Notes: a model not told the origin generated them from the letters alone. A stretch of 64,000 nt of DNA from Symsagittifera roscoffensis (GCF_963678635.1 NC_087062.1:42548395-42612394), one strand, 5' to 3'; counted from the first letter of the stretch, positions 34,885 to 45,486 are shown. Made by a program: numbers and translations.

Positions 34885-35042
34885 GCTTTTCAACTTAATT
34901 ACACGAACCAGCTTGCGAGCGTTGTGTAAATTAACGAATCCAATCTAACTTGCAACTATAAGTCCTGGCACTTTTCCTGCACGTCATTGGCAATTTCTTG
35001 TTCTATTGGTTCTAATATATTTTTTGCTGATTCAAGTGATCA

Positions 35043-35103
35043 TGGCGCAGATATGAGGACGTGAGACTCGTAATCTCCAGGCCGGCGGTTCGATTTTGGC
35101 ACA
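35043..35103 (+). repeat. tRNA-like SINE head (tRNA-Met-like arm)
   Basis: GAGACTCGTAATCTC resembles the anticodon arm of elongator tRNA-Met (CTCATAATCT) with a changed anticodon, followed by GGCGGTTCGATTT (B-box). A related sequence is at 49671-49741. Confidence 0.5.
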
Positions 35104-35978
35104 TGGAAACGATTCTTTTTCAGCGATTTTTACCTTTTCTCTCCTTATTCCACTTTTTAGAGCTTTCTCATTTGTCTACAAAGTGCAGCTTTGCGTGTGT
35201 TTGTTTTTTTTCTGTGAAATTTTGAGCGGACTATCGCTTGCCTGTTTACTTTGTAGGCTTAATTTCCAAGGAACTTTTTTTCTTTTGTTTTAAACAATTG
35301 TTATTATTATTGAAAGTTTTGAACTCTGACTCTCAATACACACTTTTTTTGTTCTAATAGTTTCGGCGTATGTTATATTGGATCAGGCACTTTATAGTGT
35401 GTCGGGGTGTAAAAACTTAATTGCCCAAAATCTTTTATGGCGTTTTATGTTTCGGATGAGCGTCTATCCAAGTACTGTCCCTTATTGACCGCTCGGTGAC
35501 CAATAGTAATCGTTTGTGTTACGCTGCTGATCGTGTTTTGTGACTGTTTTTTTTTGTGAAATTAAACATCAGTCGAGACAAATTTATGAGGCTTTTGTAG
35601 TTAGTTTCATTTTCTATTCGCCAGCTTGCTATGCAAATCTTACGTTATCACAACTTTTGCGAAGCTCCACACCTCCACTTCGCCTCTGTAAATTGCTTTT
35701 GGAACAGTTTAGAAAACTGATTTTTCAGAGACGTTTGTTTTGTGGATATTGTCAATTGTTTTCAGTCCACATCGGTCTGCCGCTTAATTTAAAAGCATGA
35801 AGATGGGAATGGCGGCAAAAAACAATGGGAAACTTCTAAGAAACATTTTGAATTAATTTGAGTCAGAATTATTGCATAAAATTGAGACGTTGTCCGATAA
35901 ACTGATCATTTTGAGCCAAAATTGGTGTTAGTTCTTGTAACTCTTTGAAAAGCGTAAAATTGCTGCCGGCACTTAGTT

Positions 35979-36080
35979 TGTTTTGGGATGCGTGAGAGTT
36001 TTGATTTATTAGGTGAACAAGGGAGTAGTTCGTTTTGGGATGCGTGAGAGTTTTGATTAATTAGGTGAACAATGGAGTAG
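35979..36080 (+). repeat. About 52-bp tandem duplication
   Basis: TTTTGGGATGCGTGAGAG through AGGTGAACAA-GGAGTAG occurs twice head to tail with few differences. Confidence 0.85.
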
Positions 36081-38157
36081 TATGATTGTGGTGTTGTAGC
36101 TGTATGTGATATAAGAGCACCACAGTCCTTCCGGCCGGGGCTAAGTCTTTTACCAGACCGATCTTTTACTAGACATATGCAATAATTCACTTAAGATGAA
36201 TTAAAATTAGTGGAAATGAAAGCCGTTAGAACAAAACTTCGGTGAAAAAACGTGAAATCATTGTCTTTACATCTGTATATCAAATATGTTTATCGAGTCT
36301 CGTAAAAGGTCCATGTGATAACTTTTCTGGTAAAAAGTCGGTATAGTAAAAGGTCGGCCCCCCTCCCCCCTTCCGGATGTTATTCTTATTGCAAGAAAAA
36401 GTTGAATGAATTTTTCACGTGTGGAAAATAATCGAATAACTTATTTGTTTTAAACAGTCTGAAGGAAATATTGGATTTTCGCATTAATAATTTAATACTT
36501 TCCGAGAATTACAGTAGAAGATGCACTCCTTAGTATGTTCATATTTTATCGTTAATTGAGTGGGTTTGAAGAGATGAATAATTCGAAGCAAGGTAATAAT
36601 GGTATCAGTATAAAAAGTAAATATGCTCGTCTGAATCTTTTTCATTCACCATTTTTCGTGATCGTTTTTGGCTAATACCAAACCATTTATTCGATAAACC
36701 TAGCGCGAGATGATTAATTAACCTACAAATGTCTATATGAAGCAGAGTAAAATTTGACAAAACAGTCAATTTTAAGTTTTTACTCGGCGAGCGTAGTGTT
36801 GAAGGTTCTGTCTTTTTTCCTAATGCAGGTAGCAAATTTTTCCTCGCCTTAAATCGAAACAACAGTTTTTGAGATACACTTTTGTATCACTTAGAAAATA
36901 TCAATGCCATGAGCTGAAATGCTGAAATCCTTAACCTGCGATAAATTTTGTAAATTTTTAGAGGTCTGAAAGTTGTCAATTTGGTGGAATAAATTTTGTG
37001 CGTTTTATGCGACCAACTTATCTATTCGGATGGATTCGATTTGCTATCTCTTATTGTAATTTCAGTAAGAGTTATCTATTTTCGGGCGTATAGGCTTTTG
37101 AAACGCATTTGTCCAATACTGATCTTAATCTTACTCTTAAGTCTCATTAGATCTTACAGAAATACTGAAAACAATGAGGTCAGGAGATCAAATGTATTCT
37201 GAATATAATTTTCGACTGGTTTGGGTTAGGCGAGTTATTCAAGCAATCATTTTCAAAAGAATTAGTCAAAGTAATTGTTTCTAGTAATTACCTACTTTTT
37301 TTCTTTGTTTTCATGAGGGTAATTATAGTTCATGGTTTTCTGGTTTTTATAGGCGCCAAAATTTTCTCTTATAAATAAAACTTATCGATTTTCCTGCTAG
37401 AAATTTTCTTTTTTTCGGATGATTGGCTTCTGATTCTTCTAAAAATGCGTGAAATTAGTTCTACTTGTAATTAATTTGATAGTTTTATGGTTGAAGCAAT
37501 TTTAGTTGAATTGTATTGTTTTAATTTGTCAAAAAAATGATAATTTTCTAGAATTTTTCGTAAGTTTGACTTGAATTTTTTGTCTACAAAGGAATGTGGC
37601 GTCAAATTCTGCACGAGATTTAGGCGTGTGGTTGTTGAAAAACTTTCATGTTTATTTTTGTTTCAATTTTTGGCGTTTTTTTGTTGTGATCTAGCTTTTT
37701 TACAGTTGCGTATAAATTTCATAACTGATAGTTCTTGATTGCGTTGTTTTCATAGGATTTAAGAGTTTTTCAGATTTTCTGCAAGATGGTGGCAATTGTT
37801 CAATTTTTGCATTCATGTGTTTGAATTTTTTTTATTGTGATCTTGTACTATAGCGGATAGCATTTTTATCCCGACTGTGCTTATTGGATATGCAGATTGT
37901 TTGGTTGCAATATTTAATGAAAAGTTTTTGAGTACCTTAAAAATGACCGAAATGTTTTATCGTTTTCATCTATTGGTTATCAGAAAGAAGTGGATGGAGT
38001 TAAGCCCAAATCATTCTTTTGTTTTGAAGATAATTGACTTCCATAACAATTGCAAAAAAATTTCTGATTTTTGTGCCTACGATTTCAACAAAATTCATTC
38101 ATGTTCAACAAAACTCGTTTAAAAAATTATCTTTTGATTTTTGGAGCTTTATTGTGT

Positions 38158-38197
38158 ATCGCAAGTAGTGCGAAGCTCAGCTTCGCGTCTGTATATT
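38158..38197 (+). repeat. Dispersed GAAGC/GCTTC hairpin motif, near-consensus copy
   Basis: TATCGCAAGTAGT, then GCGAAGCTCAGCTTCGC, then GTCTGTATA. This is the cleanest copy of the family and a good alignment seed. Confidence 0.65.
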
Positions 38198-39061
38198 AGT
38201 TTCAAATCCAATGGCAATGCGGCCCAATTAATCTAGAGTTTACGCGAATGGTTGGTAAGATAAAGCCCTGGTGTGCAATTCCTGTGAGCGAGACCTGTAT
38301 TTTTTTCAAAGCTGGAAATTTATGCTTTAAAAAATCCCAGTTCCCGGACTATCTTGACTCCTTTTTTGTCGACATCGTTCCCGCGGTACAAATTTTTTTT
38401 GTAGGCTTAGCTTTTGGATACCATTTGTTAGAATACGTAATCTAAATTTTGAATGGCGCAGGTAATTAAGCTCCCAGATTTCGTACATTTTCAAATTTCG
38501 GGTCAAAATTTTTTTGGCGTATGCTATGTTGGTTTTTAATTTGCCTCCTTTTACGTCGTCCGACAAGATTTTTTGATGTGTGCGTGCTTTAGGTTGTTTT
38601 TAGCTTTTTTCCCGGCTTAACGGGCGTCTTCTCAAATTTTGTCTGCTCAGTTACCGCTCGGTAATTTTTGTCGTAAAGCTATTTCTGCATTCTTAAATTC
38701 CTGCTTTCTGATTTCATAATTATCTAATCGAACCCTCTTACCGACTACCAAAAATAGATTTTTTGTTTGTACTTGTAGCTGTGCTCTGAACCTTCTGTGC
38801 TACTTGCATAGCAAGTGCCACTGTTTGTTAAATTTTGTTTTTTTTTGTCCATCTATATACATCTTAGAATGCTTATAGCCTTGTAGCGGGATTTAATACC
38901 GGATCTTGCTAAAATTGTCATCTGCGCAGATTGGACTGTATAGCCACCTCGGTCTCGAAATCGAGACATCACATCATTTTTTAAAATTTACGGAAAGATA
39001 GAATTTTCAGGTTTCTTGTGACAAAAAAGTTTGTTTTTATCCTGAGACCGGGTTGCGTAAA

Positions 39062-39448
39062 ATGGGTGGGGGAAAGTCGGGGAAAGGCGCTGGAAAAGTG
39101 AAGAGGCCAGCTATGTCCAGGTCTCACAGGGCGGGTTTGCAGTTCCCAGTCGGCAGAATCCATCGCTTTCTCAAGTCTATGATGACGTCACAAGGTCGAG
39201 TGGGTGCAACTGCTGCTGTGTACAGTGCGGCTATTTTGGAATACTTAACGGCAGAAGTTTTGGAGCTGGCGGGAAATGCGAGTAAAGATTTGAAGGTGAA
39301 GAGAATCACTCCCAGACATCTGCAACTGGCTATTCGTGGCGATGAGGAGCTGGATACGCTGATCAAAGCTACTATTGCAGGAGGTGGAGTGATACCTCAT
39401 ATTCACAAATCTCTCATTGGGAAGAAGCAACCAAATATGATGAAATGA
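39062..39448 (+). CDS. H2A.Z: Histone H2A.Z
   Basis: 128 residues in one exon, the usual H2A.Z length. The body ([45 protein letters not shown]) and the C-terminal docking region ([30 protein letters not shown]) are diagnostic of H2A.Z against canonical H2A. The N tail is GK-rich, with acetylatable lysines. The start at 39062 (MGGGKSGKG) is chosen over an upstream non-ATG extension. A TTTTCAG acceptor-like site ends 51 nt upstream and an AATAAA lies at 39699-39704, so this is a polyadenylated, replication-independent type gene. H2A.Z replaces H2A in promoter and pericentromeric nucleosomes. The lack of introns is notable but does not make it a pseudogene, because every core residue is intact. 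Confidence 0.96.
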   Translation: MGGGKSGKGAGKVKRPAMSRSHRAGLQFPVGRIHRFLKSMMTSQGRVGATAAVYSAAILEYLTAEVLELAGNASKDLKVKRITPRHLQLAIRGDEELDTLIKATIAGGGVIPHIHKSLIGKKQPNMMK

Positions 39449-39698
39449 AACAAACATGCTTTTAGTTATGAAATAGTTAGCGTTGCCTAGATGAATTGAA
39501 GATTCTGCAACTTTGACTGACGTTATCAATACTGTCTATCGTTTATTTTGTTTCTTGTGTTCGCAATATTTATAACTTGAGTTGATGTCTTGGAAATTTC
39601 AATTTTTATTGTGAATTGCAATAGTTTTTTTTTGAAAAATCTTGGCCAAAGCTTTTTTCAATACTCATTAGCTACGGATGATATTGATAAGTTCAAAG

Positions 39699-39704
39699 AA
39701 TAAA
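39699..39704 (+). terminator. AATAAA polyadenylation signal of H2A.Z
   Basis: Lies 251 nt after the H2A.Z stop. No histone-type stem-loop (GGCTCTTTTCAGAGCC-like) is seen between them. Confidence 0.5.
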
Positions 39705-39927
39705 GAATGGCAGATTGATTGCCTTGCCATGACGAAATTCCCGAGGCGCTATAAAATGTCCCCGGACTTACATCGGGGTATTCATAAATTGATAACCAGA
39801 AACTTTGTATTTAGTTTTTTTTTTCAAATATTTAGTTTTCTTCTAGCATTTCAGTGTCTTGATTGTGTTTTTCCTTAAGTTTTCGTTGCTTTCTCACACG
39901 CGCGAAGAACCAAATTGTTGAAAAATA

Positions 39928-40389
39928 ATGGCTTACAACCCGCATATGGACTACAACTTGAATGCACAAGGTGGCAGAGTAGTTTCGTTCTCTTTCAAGA
40001 TCGAGAAGAGCCAACTGATGGCACCTAGACAGACAGACTACGTGCTAGTGAGTCAGGACGGGAACCACTGCGGAGGAAGCGCCAAGTTCAACGGAGTGAC
40101 GTCAGACGACAGAATGAACTACAATGAACCCCATCAGCCTAACCAGAGCTCATCAGTGGTGTGTGACACTGCTCCACACTATGTGAGACAGAACAGCAGT
40201 CATCCTGCAGCTCACGCGGGGTCATCGATGGCGCCGGCGTCCTACTCGAATTACGTGAAGCCAGAGCCCACTGAGGATATATGGCAACAGATTTCTCAGC
40301 TTAATGACTCTGGTTTCGTAGAACATGATCCCAATTTATACGTCAATCAGCCCGATGGGTTCGTGACCAAGAATGAACCACAATACTAA
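39928..40389 (+). CDS. KEP-family paralog 4: divergent member without zinc finger
   Basis: 153 residues, one exon. Residues 16-55 match the family module (RVVSFSFKIEKSQLM, DYVLVSQDGNHC, AKFNG). The middle is His/Ser/Pro-rich and disordered. One strong SUMO-type motif VKPEPTED (K111) and a weaker TKNEP (K148) flank NDSGFVEHD at 126-134. No C2H2 finger is present. TTTCAG ends 73 nt before the ATG. It lies 480 nt downstream of H2A.Z on the same strand. Its G+C content and codon use are like the neighbouring genes and unlike the flanking DNA. The function is unknown. Family membership rests on the module and the shared motif order. Confidence 0.7.
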   Translation: MAYNPHMDYNLNAQGGRVVSFSFKIEKSQLMAPRQTDYVLVSQDGNHCGGSAKFNGVTSDDRMNYNEPHQPNQSSSVVCDTAPHYVRQNSSHPAAHAGSSMAPASYSNYVKPEPTEDIWQQISQLNDSGFVEHDPNLYVNQPDGFVTKNEPQY

Positions 40390-40543
40390 AATTAGTTCGA
40401 GCATGATTTAGTACGAGTCTGTGAAAGCAATTTCTGATTACAGTTTTTGAAAGTAGAAAACATATTATTTATTTACACGATTATGCTACATTTATATTAA
40501 TTCAAGCGTGGCCCATACCGATTTTTGTCTAGTTTAACAAAAG

Positions 40544-40615
40544 GGCGAAAATTCGTAGCAGGTGACATTTCGTAAGAGGCGACAATTCGTAACAAGCGAC
40601 AACTCGTAACGAGGC
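40544..40615 (+). repeat. Short tandem repeat, unit about 19 bp
   Basis: Four imperfect units of GCGACAATTCGTAACAAG type. Confidence 0.7.
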
Positions 40616-40639
40616 TTTTGGCCCGGGGTCGGATTATGC

Positions 40640-41555
40640 TCGTCTGTGTCCAGGTCTAGGAACTTCGCGGCATCCACCGGCCGAAACCACACACCTGCAG
40701 GACTAATTAGGGAGGGGATCTGCGAACAGTTGAAAAGGTTCCAAGTAGTGTGGGGTGCTAGGGAGCCAACGAGTAGTTGAAAAGAAGTTCAGTGGCTTCT
40801 TTAAAGCAGTTCAGAATTGTTTGACGAGGGGGTAGGGGCGTCATGAATTAAAAAGAGTGGGCGATATTCCGGACAATGGGGAAATCTGCAGTAAATTGTT
40901 CTATGGGGGGATGACTGTTCGCGAAAGCAAGTGGTGACTTGATGCTCATTTAAATAGTTGCTGAGCTAGCGCACTATGACTATTGGGAGCGGCGTGTCAT
41001 GAACGAGTTTCTGCAGTGTGTGATGACACACCATATCGAAGCCTTTGAAAGGTCTAGTGTAGCAAGGACAGGGCGCAAGGGAGTCGATTATGATTAAAAC
41101 CGTCTAAGACGTCAAGTTCAAGGGTTGACAGAATGCAGTGCTGACGGAGTGAAAATGTCGGAAACCGTGTTGATGCTTGGTAATTGGTAGATGCTCAGTA
41201 AAAATTGGACGAATGGGTCTCTCTGGAGTTCTAATTGCTTGACAAAGAAGTGATATAGGACCGCATGATGTTGACAGCTTAGTGTATCTGGTTTGGGCAA
41301 GGGTATTATTTTCGAGTTTTTCCACATAAGAGGGATTATGTTTTCAGACAGCGCGGAATTAAAAAGAAAAGTTGATGGCACAAGGCTAGATGACCGAAGT
41401 TTTGAAGTGAATATCGCATCAGACCTCCACACGAGTGCTCGTGAAGATTAGCTGTCGGCGATGGCTTGTTTAGTCTCTCGTGGTTACAAGACAATGTTAG
41501 TAGCCAGGCATTGGCAAGCAAAGCCATTAGAACGAGGTTTTGGCTATTAGGCATT
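40640..41555 (-). pseudogene. Decayed non-LTR reverse transcriptase
   Basis: Read on the minus strand, 41432-41118 carries VPSTFLFNSALSENIIP, then WKNSKIIPLPKPDT, matching the RT block FN-x-SL-x-x-G-x-IP-x-x-WK-x-A-x-I-x-PLPKP. Further along, near 41050-40990, is KAFDMVCHHTLQKL, the block with the first catalytic Asp. Stops and frame changes throughout. The region is richer in G+C than its surroundings. It is a different clade from the CR1-like element at 1-4.7 kb. Confidence 0.65.
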
Positions 41556-42051
41556 GGCGTAACGAGGCATTGGCAAGTATAATACGCTTGCGATGCTTCA
41601 CTATTATGCGCTTACATTAGGTACGAGAAGACTACTGGGAGTGAATCGGTGTTCTCCGCTTAATCTGTTAAGAATTGTCGCTTGGTGCGGATTGTAGCCT
41701 CATGAGTTTGAACTGTTGTTTTCTCAGTTCTGCTCATAACTTATCCAAGCATAAGATTGTGGTGTGTTACTATTTTTTTCAAGCTAAACTGGAGCTCATT
41801 TTCAGTATTCAATATCTGTGTCAGTTATTTCCAATATAACCATTTGTTTAAACACGTGATTAACCAATTGGTTAAAAAATGACTTTTGAAACTGGTGTAA
41901 CCAGTTACCATAAGGTTAAGGCGATTTAGTTAAATACAGGTCTTTTTAGTCAATTGAAACTGCACCGCATATAAGCTTTTCAGGAGTGCCTTCTGAAACG
42001 AATTAAGTCCAATGACTTGTTTTTTTTTCACGCCACATCAAACCACTCAGT

Positions 42052-42478
42052 CGTGCTCGGTGGCGTCCCTTATGCTTGAGGGACCGAAGGCTTTAAACTA
42101 ATTTTAGCTTACTTACAGCCAATCAGAATTGAGTATTCATAATCTCAATGAAAATTGCGAAAATCTAAAGTAAAAAACAAATCCAGGTCATTACTGTTAA
42201 TACCGACCGATTAGATAATTAAGCAGATAAGTTTTCAAGACTGAAAAATTCTTATGAACTTGAACTCATAAATCTTGATGTTTATCTGAATAGTATTGCG
42301 GTTGTAACCCGCAATTTGTATTATTTTTGATTATTTTATTAATTTGATACATTTTCTGTTAATATTGACTTCGATTTTGTGTGAAGTTTAGCCAATATGA
42401 ATGCTTAGCGATTTTGATTGGTTGAAATTTTTCAAGCATTCGGTCCTTCAAGCATGAGAACCCTCCCCGTCGTGCTCC
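42052..42478. mobile_element. MITE with about 90-bp imperfect terminal inverted repeats
   Basis: The left end (CGTGCTCGG...TATGCTTGAGGGACCGAAG...CAGCCAATCAGAATTG) matches the reverse complement of the right end (CATGCTTGAAGGACCGAATGC...CAACCAATCAAAATCG). The interior is AT-rich and has no ORF. Target duplications were not resolved and the superfamily is unclear. Confidence 0.65.
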
Positions 42479-42817
42479 ATCGATTGATAATTAGAAATTA
42501 CGGCAATTTAATATAATTTGACTACGTCTGACAAAACTAGCGCTCCGAATACTTTTAAAGCCTGCATCGTTTACTCTAAAATTGTGCGTTTTTATAAATT
42601 GTTTTATCTATGTTTAACAGCAAAATTGGTAAAACCGATTTGATTAGAAGTTTTTTAAATTGGTTAATGGTTAAAAAAGATATCTATTTAAAGATATCGG
42701 TTGTTTAGAAGATATCAAATGTTTTAGCTCCATTGCAAGAAACTTAGAATCGGTTATGGGTTTTTGGTTTGTTTCTGTATTTTAATTGCTTTTTGAAGCT
42801 TCCTTTAGTCATTGTGT

Positions 42818-42845
42818 ACGAAGTGCAGCTTCGCCTCTGATGAAA
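42818..42845 (+). repeat. Dispersed GAAGC/GCTTC hairpin motif, copy
   Basis: TACGAAGTGCAGCTTCGCC then TCTGATGAAA. Confidence 0.5.
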
Positions 42846-42882
42846 CATTGAAGTAAGTTACTGTACAAGATGCTGCTGCCAT

Positions 42883-43440
42883 TCAAAATGTTTTCCCAGC
42901 AACGGCAGTGATTAGAAAATCAATCTTATTAAACAAGCAGACGCTTTGGTTTGAAGGCGGGTTCTTTTTTTTCTTAACTTGGACAAAATGTTGCTCTTTT
43001 TGCTCTATCTCACTAACTGTGATCTGCTCTAATTCTGCTTGCCGGTAGCTCTTAATAATAGTATTTGTTTTACCTGCTTTACGGATGCGGGGTGATGAGA
43101 AGACAGGAAGGCGATGTGGCTGAGTCGTGAAGAAAATTGATTGGAAATGTAGGTCGGGGTTACGCATGCCGTATGCCGATGTTTTTGAACGATTCTCTGC
43201 TTGTTTTTGTGTCTGTTTATCAATTTCAAAGTCCCAATTGCCATTTGTTTGTATTTTCAATATGCTTTTGCTAATAAGATCGACTGAATTGATATTTTCT
43301 AAACATAGATCGAGAGAAGAGAGTTTGAATGCGTTTTTACCATTGTGATTGGCAAGGATCTTGCAACCGGGTACTATGTTTTTGTGCCGTTCATATTGCT
43401 CATGTTCTCGGGCTCCCAAGAGGCCATGATTTATACGCAA
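42883..43440 (-). CDS. Unrecognised 185-codon open frame, possible exon or element ORF
   Basis: The minus-strand frame is open for about 186 codons, far longer than chance frames in this AT-rich DNA, and has a coding-like composition. It holds acidic and basic stretches, LSSLDLCLENINSVDL, a basic SPRIRKAGKTN segment, a Glu/Gln-rich stretch (EIEQKEQHF) and a KKKKN cluster. No ATG precedes residue 90, so it would need an upstream exon. No domain is recognised. It may be an exon of a minus-strand gene or the gag-like ORF1 of a retroelement. A hairpin-motif copy sits just past each end (42818 and 43585). Confidence 0.35.
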   Translation of the reverse strand: MRINHGLLGAREHEQYERHKNIVPGCKILANHNGKNAFKLSSLDLCLENINSVDLISKSILKIQTNGNWDFEIDKQTQKQAENRSKTSAYGMRNPDLHFQSIFFTTQPHRLPVFSSPRIRKAGKTNTIIKSYRQAELEQITVSEIEQKEQHFVQVKKKKNPPSNQSVCLFNKIDFLITAVAGKTF

Positions 43441-43584
43441 TTTGGTTAGATAGTCTCATTTAGTACATGCAAAATTATCGTGGTGGCCTTTAGCTTATTA
43501 AATTCCAAGTTATTCAGGGCAAAATTTAAATTTTTGTGCATTTTAAATCTTTTGTCCATCCGAATCTTTGCCTCTTTCTTGCAC

Positions 43585-43700
43585 GTGTTTGCGAAGCTGC
43601 AGCTAGCATCTGTATTTATTTTATTTTTTAATGTTTTCCGACGAAATCTCGAGTACCACAAATGATCGTCAAATTTTGAACGAGTAAAGGAAGCGAGAAG
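43585..43700 (+). repeat. Dispersed hairpin motif and linked array-type sequence
   Basis: GTGTTTGCGAAGCTGCAGC and CATCTGTATTT, followed by TGTTTTCCGACGAAATC and ACCACAAATGATCGTC. The second part resembles 6718-6760 and 43600-type blocks of the 5.8-11.3 kb array, so the hairpin and array families are linked. Confidence 0.5.
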
Positions 43701-44339
43701 GTATGTAATTGGAGAATCAGCTTTTTAAAGCTGCGAAAACTAAGTTTTTATCAGAGTGCATTTTAGTAACGTCTTTTAGTAGTTCTGCAGTATGTTAGTA
43801 TTTCTTTCATTAATTCTGCCATTTTTAATTCTGACTATCGACTATCCCTGATTGTTCCGACTTTCGAAGAAACAGGAATATTTATGCTTGGTGCGGTTTT
43901 TTTATTCAGTCAATTTTCGACTTGCTAACTAAGCGTTTTGACGGAATTTTTTTATACCATCCAAGAGATATTCTTATCCTAAGCTCAAAGTCAAAAATAT
44001 ATTTTGTCTGTGATCATTTTTCGTAAAGTTACGGGCGTTTGAAAATGGCTAATTTGACCAGTTCGGGATAATTGAAGTACGATTATAACACGCGTAAGAA
44101 GAGAATTAATGCGTTCAAAATTGAATTGAAGTCACCAATTAAATCCTATTATCACAATACGAGACGCTAAATACACCCGTCGTATTTTACATAGCGTGCT
44201 GGGAGAAAAATGAAGAACCAGTGGAGTAGAAAACTTATTTCCCAATTAATTTGTCAATTATTCAACCAAAAGTTTTTTCAATTGGCCCTAAGTGCAGTCG
44301 GGACATTCAGGCCTTTGCCCAGATATACGTGCAGTCTTG

Positions 44340-44730
44340 TTTCTAGGTTTTCGTTCAGATCCTTTCATCACACTACCAACAAAAAAATTAACACAATTAA
44401 AAAAATCAGTTTGTACTGTATTGTGGTTTTAATTTCTGTGCTTTTTGCGCAGCAACTGTTTATGCTCATGTTACATAGCTGTTGGTCTCTTGTGATCCAT
44501 TTTTTAAAGGGAATTTTTTTGAAAAGTTCAAAAAAATTAGCAAAATAATTGAAAGTTTTTTTTTGATTTTTCGAAGCCGTTCTAAGCCTTTGTCTAGCTC
44601 CTTTCACCACATCGCTTTCGTCACACCAAGAACGAAATGTATGTTTTAATTATGTTATTTTTATCGTTGTCGTACTTTTTGTGCTACTTGAACAGCAACC
44701 TGTAGTTCTTGTTTCAGTTTTTTCAAGGTT
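44340..44730 (+). repeat. Imperfect tandem pair of about 250 bp
   Basis: CCTTTCATCACACTACCAAC with TTTTTGCGCAGCAAC at 44361-44455 recurs as CCTTTCACCACATCGC with CTACTTGAACAGCAAC at 44602-44697. It is part of the GTGCTACTTGC-type dispersed family. Confidence 0.5.
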
Positions 44731-45012
44731 TGATTTGTGATGTCGGCTCAATTTTAGTTGGAACTAAAAAATGTTTCATTATGCATTACAGCTCAAAATT
44801 GTCTATGACAATTAATTTGACAAACGCACTAGTTTTGTCGGCTTCATACAGATGACTTTTCATAAGTTTTGTCGCAATGCTAATTCAACACCTACACTTG
44901 TCTTTCGTGGTATGTTTTTCATAAAATATACTTCCTGCAAGATAAATCGAGAAAAGCGTTTAAAAATCATTCAAATGTTAAATATCGGGGTGTTAAGTTT
45001 ACAGTTCATAAA

Positions 45013-45486
45013 ATGAGGTTTAAGCAGACCAATGCTGAGTCTGTTACTGGCACCCTGACATCCATTGGAGGAGGCAAATTGAAGCAAATGCGGAAGAATG
45101 CTCCCCAAAAGAACATAATCGAGAACAGGAGAAAGAAGCCTGAAAAGATAACGCATTATCGCTCTCCTCGAAAAGATAAAAACGAACCAAGGCGCCAGTG
45201 GGCACTATCCGAAATCAAAAGGTATCAAAAATCGACCGAGTTACTTATTCGAAAATTGCCGTTCCAAAGACTAGTTAGAGAGATTAGTATCAATGTTTCA
45301 AGTGAAGATTTGAGATGGCAAACTGCCGCTTTAGGAGCTCTTCACGAGGCTGCGGAGGCACATCTAGTTGATCTATTCGAGAATGCGAATCTGTGTTGTA
45401 TGCATGCGCGTAGAGTGACTATTATGCCTAGAGATATGGTACTGGCTCGTAGGATTAGAGGCGACGTTATCGATATAACAATATGA
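45013..45486 (+). CDS. CENP-A-like centromeric histone H3 variant
   Basis: 157 residues, one exon. Residues 67-150 form an H3 fold: [20 protein letters not shown] in the alpha-N/alpha-1 region is almost identical to H3, and RRVTIMP with [10 protein letters not shown] closes the fold. CENP-A hallmarks are a loop 1 one residue longer than H3 (SINVSSEDL), Trp102 where H3 has Phe, and [13 protein letters not shown] in alpha-2. The 66-residue N tail is basic (Lys/Arg/Asn-rich) and lacks the ARTKQTARKS start of H3, as in CENP-A. It would package centromeric chromatin and recruit the kinetochore. TTTACAG ends 8 nt before the ATG. A rapidly evolving non-centromeric H3 variant is the alternative. Confidence 0.88.
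   Translation: MRFKQTNAESVTGTLTSIGGGKLKQMRKNAPQKNIIENRRKKPEKITHYRSPRKDKNEPRRQWALSEIKRYQKSTELLIRKLPFQRLVREISINVSSEDLRWQTAALGALHEAAEAHLVDLFENANLCCMHARRVTIMPRDMVLARRIRGDVIDITI

Larger units (their letters stand above)
35104..39000. other. Long noncoding interval rich in dispersed repeats
   Basis: No ORF here has convincing composition. It includes hairpin copies (35645-35692, 38158-38197), a 52-bp tandem pair (35979-36080), a repeat at 37040-37160 shared with 55060-55180 (GATCTTAATCTTACTCTTA), and a GTGCTACTTGC-type copy at 38798. Confidence 0.6.

Noticed and set aside
39928-40389. Paralog 4 as a spurious ORF
   Set aside because: The N-terminal module, VKPEP and NDSGF motifs match the family in order, and an acceptor-like site precedes the ATG, so it is kept as a gene.
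44210-44548. 112-codon frame with hydrophobic segments upstream of the CENP-A-like gene
   Set aside because: T-rich repeat DNA gives spurious membrane-like segments. It overlaps the imperfect tandem pair and has no coding-like composition.
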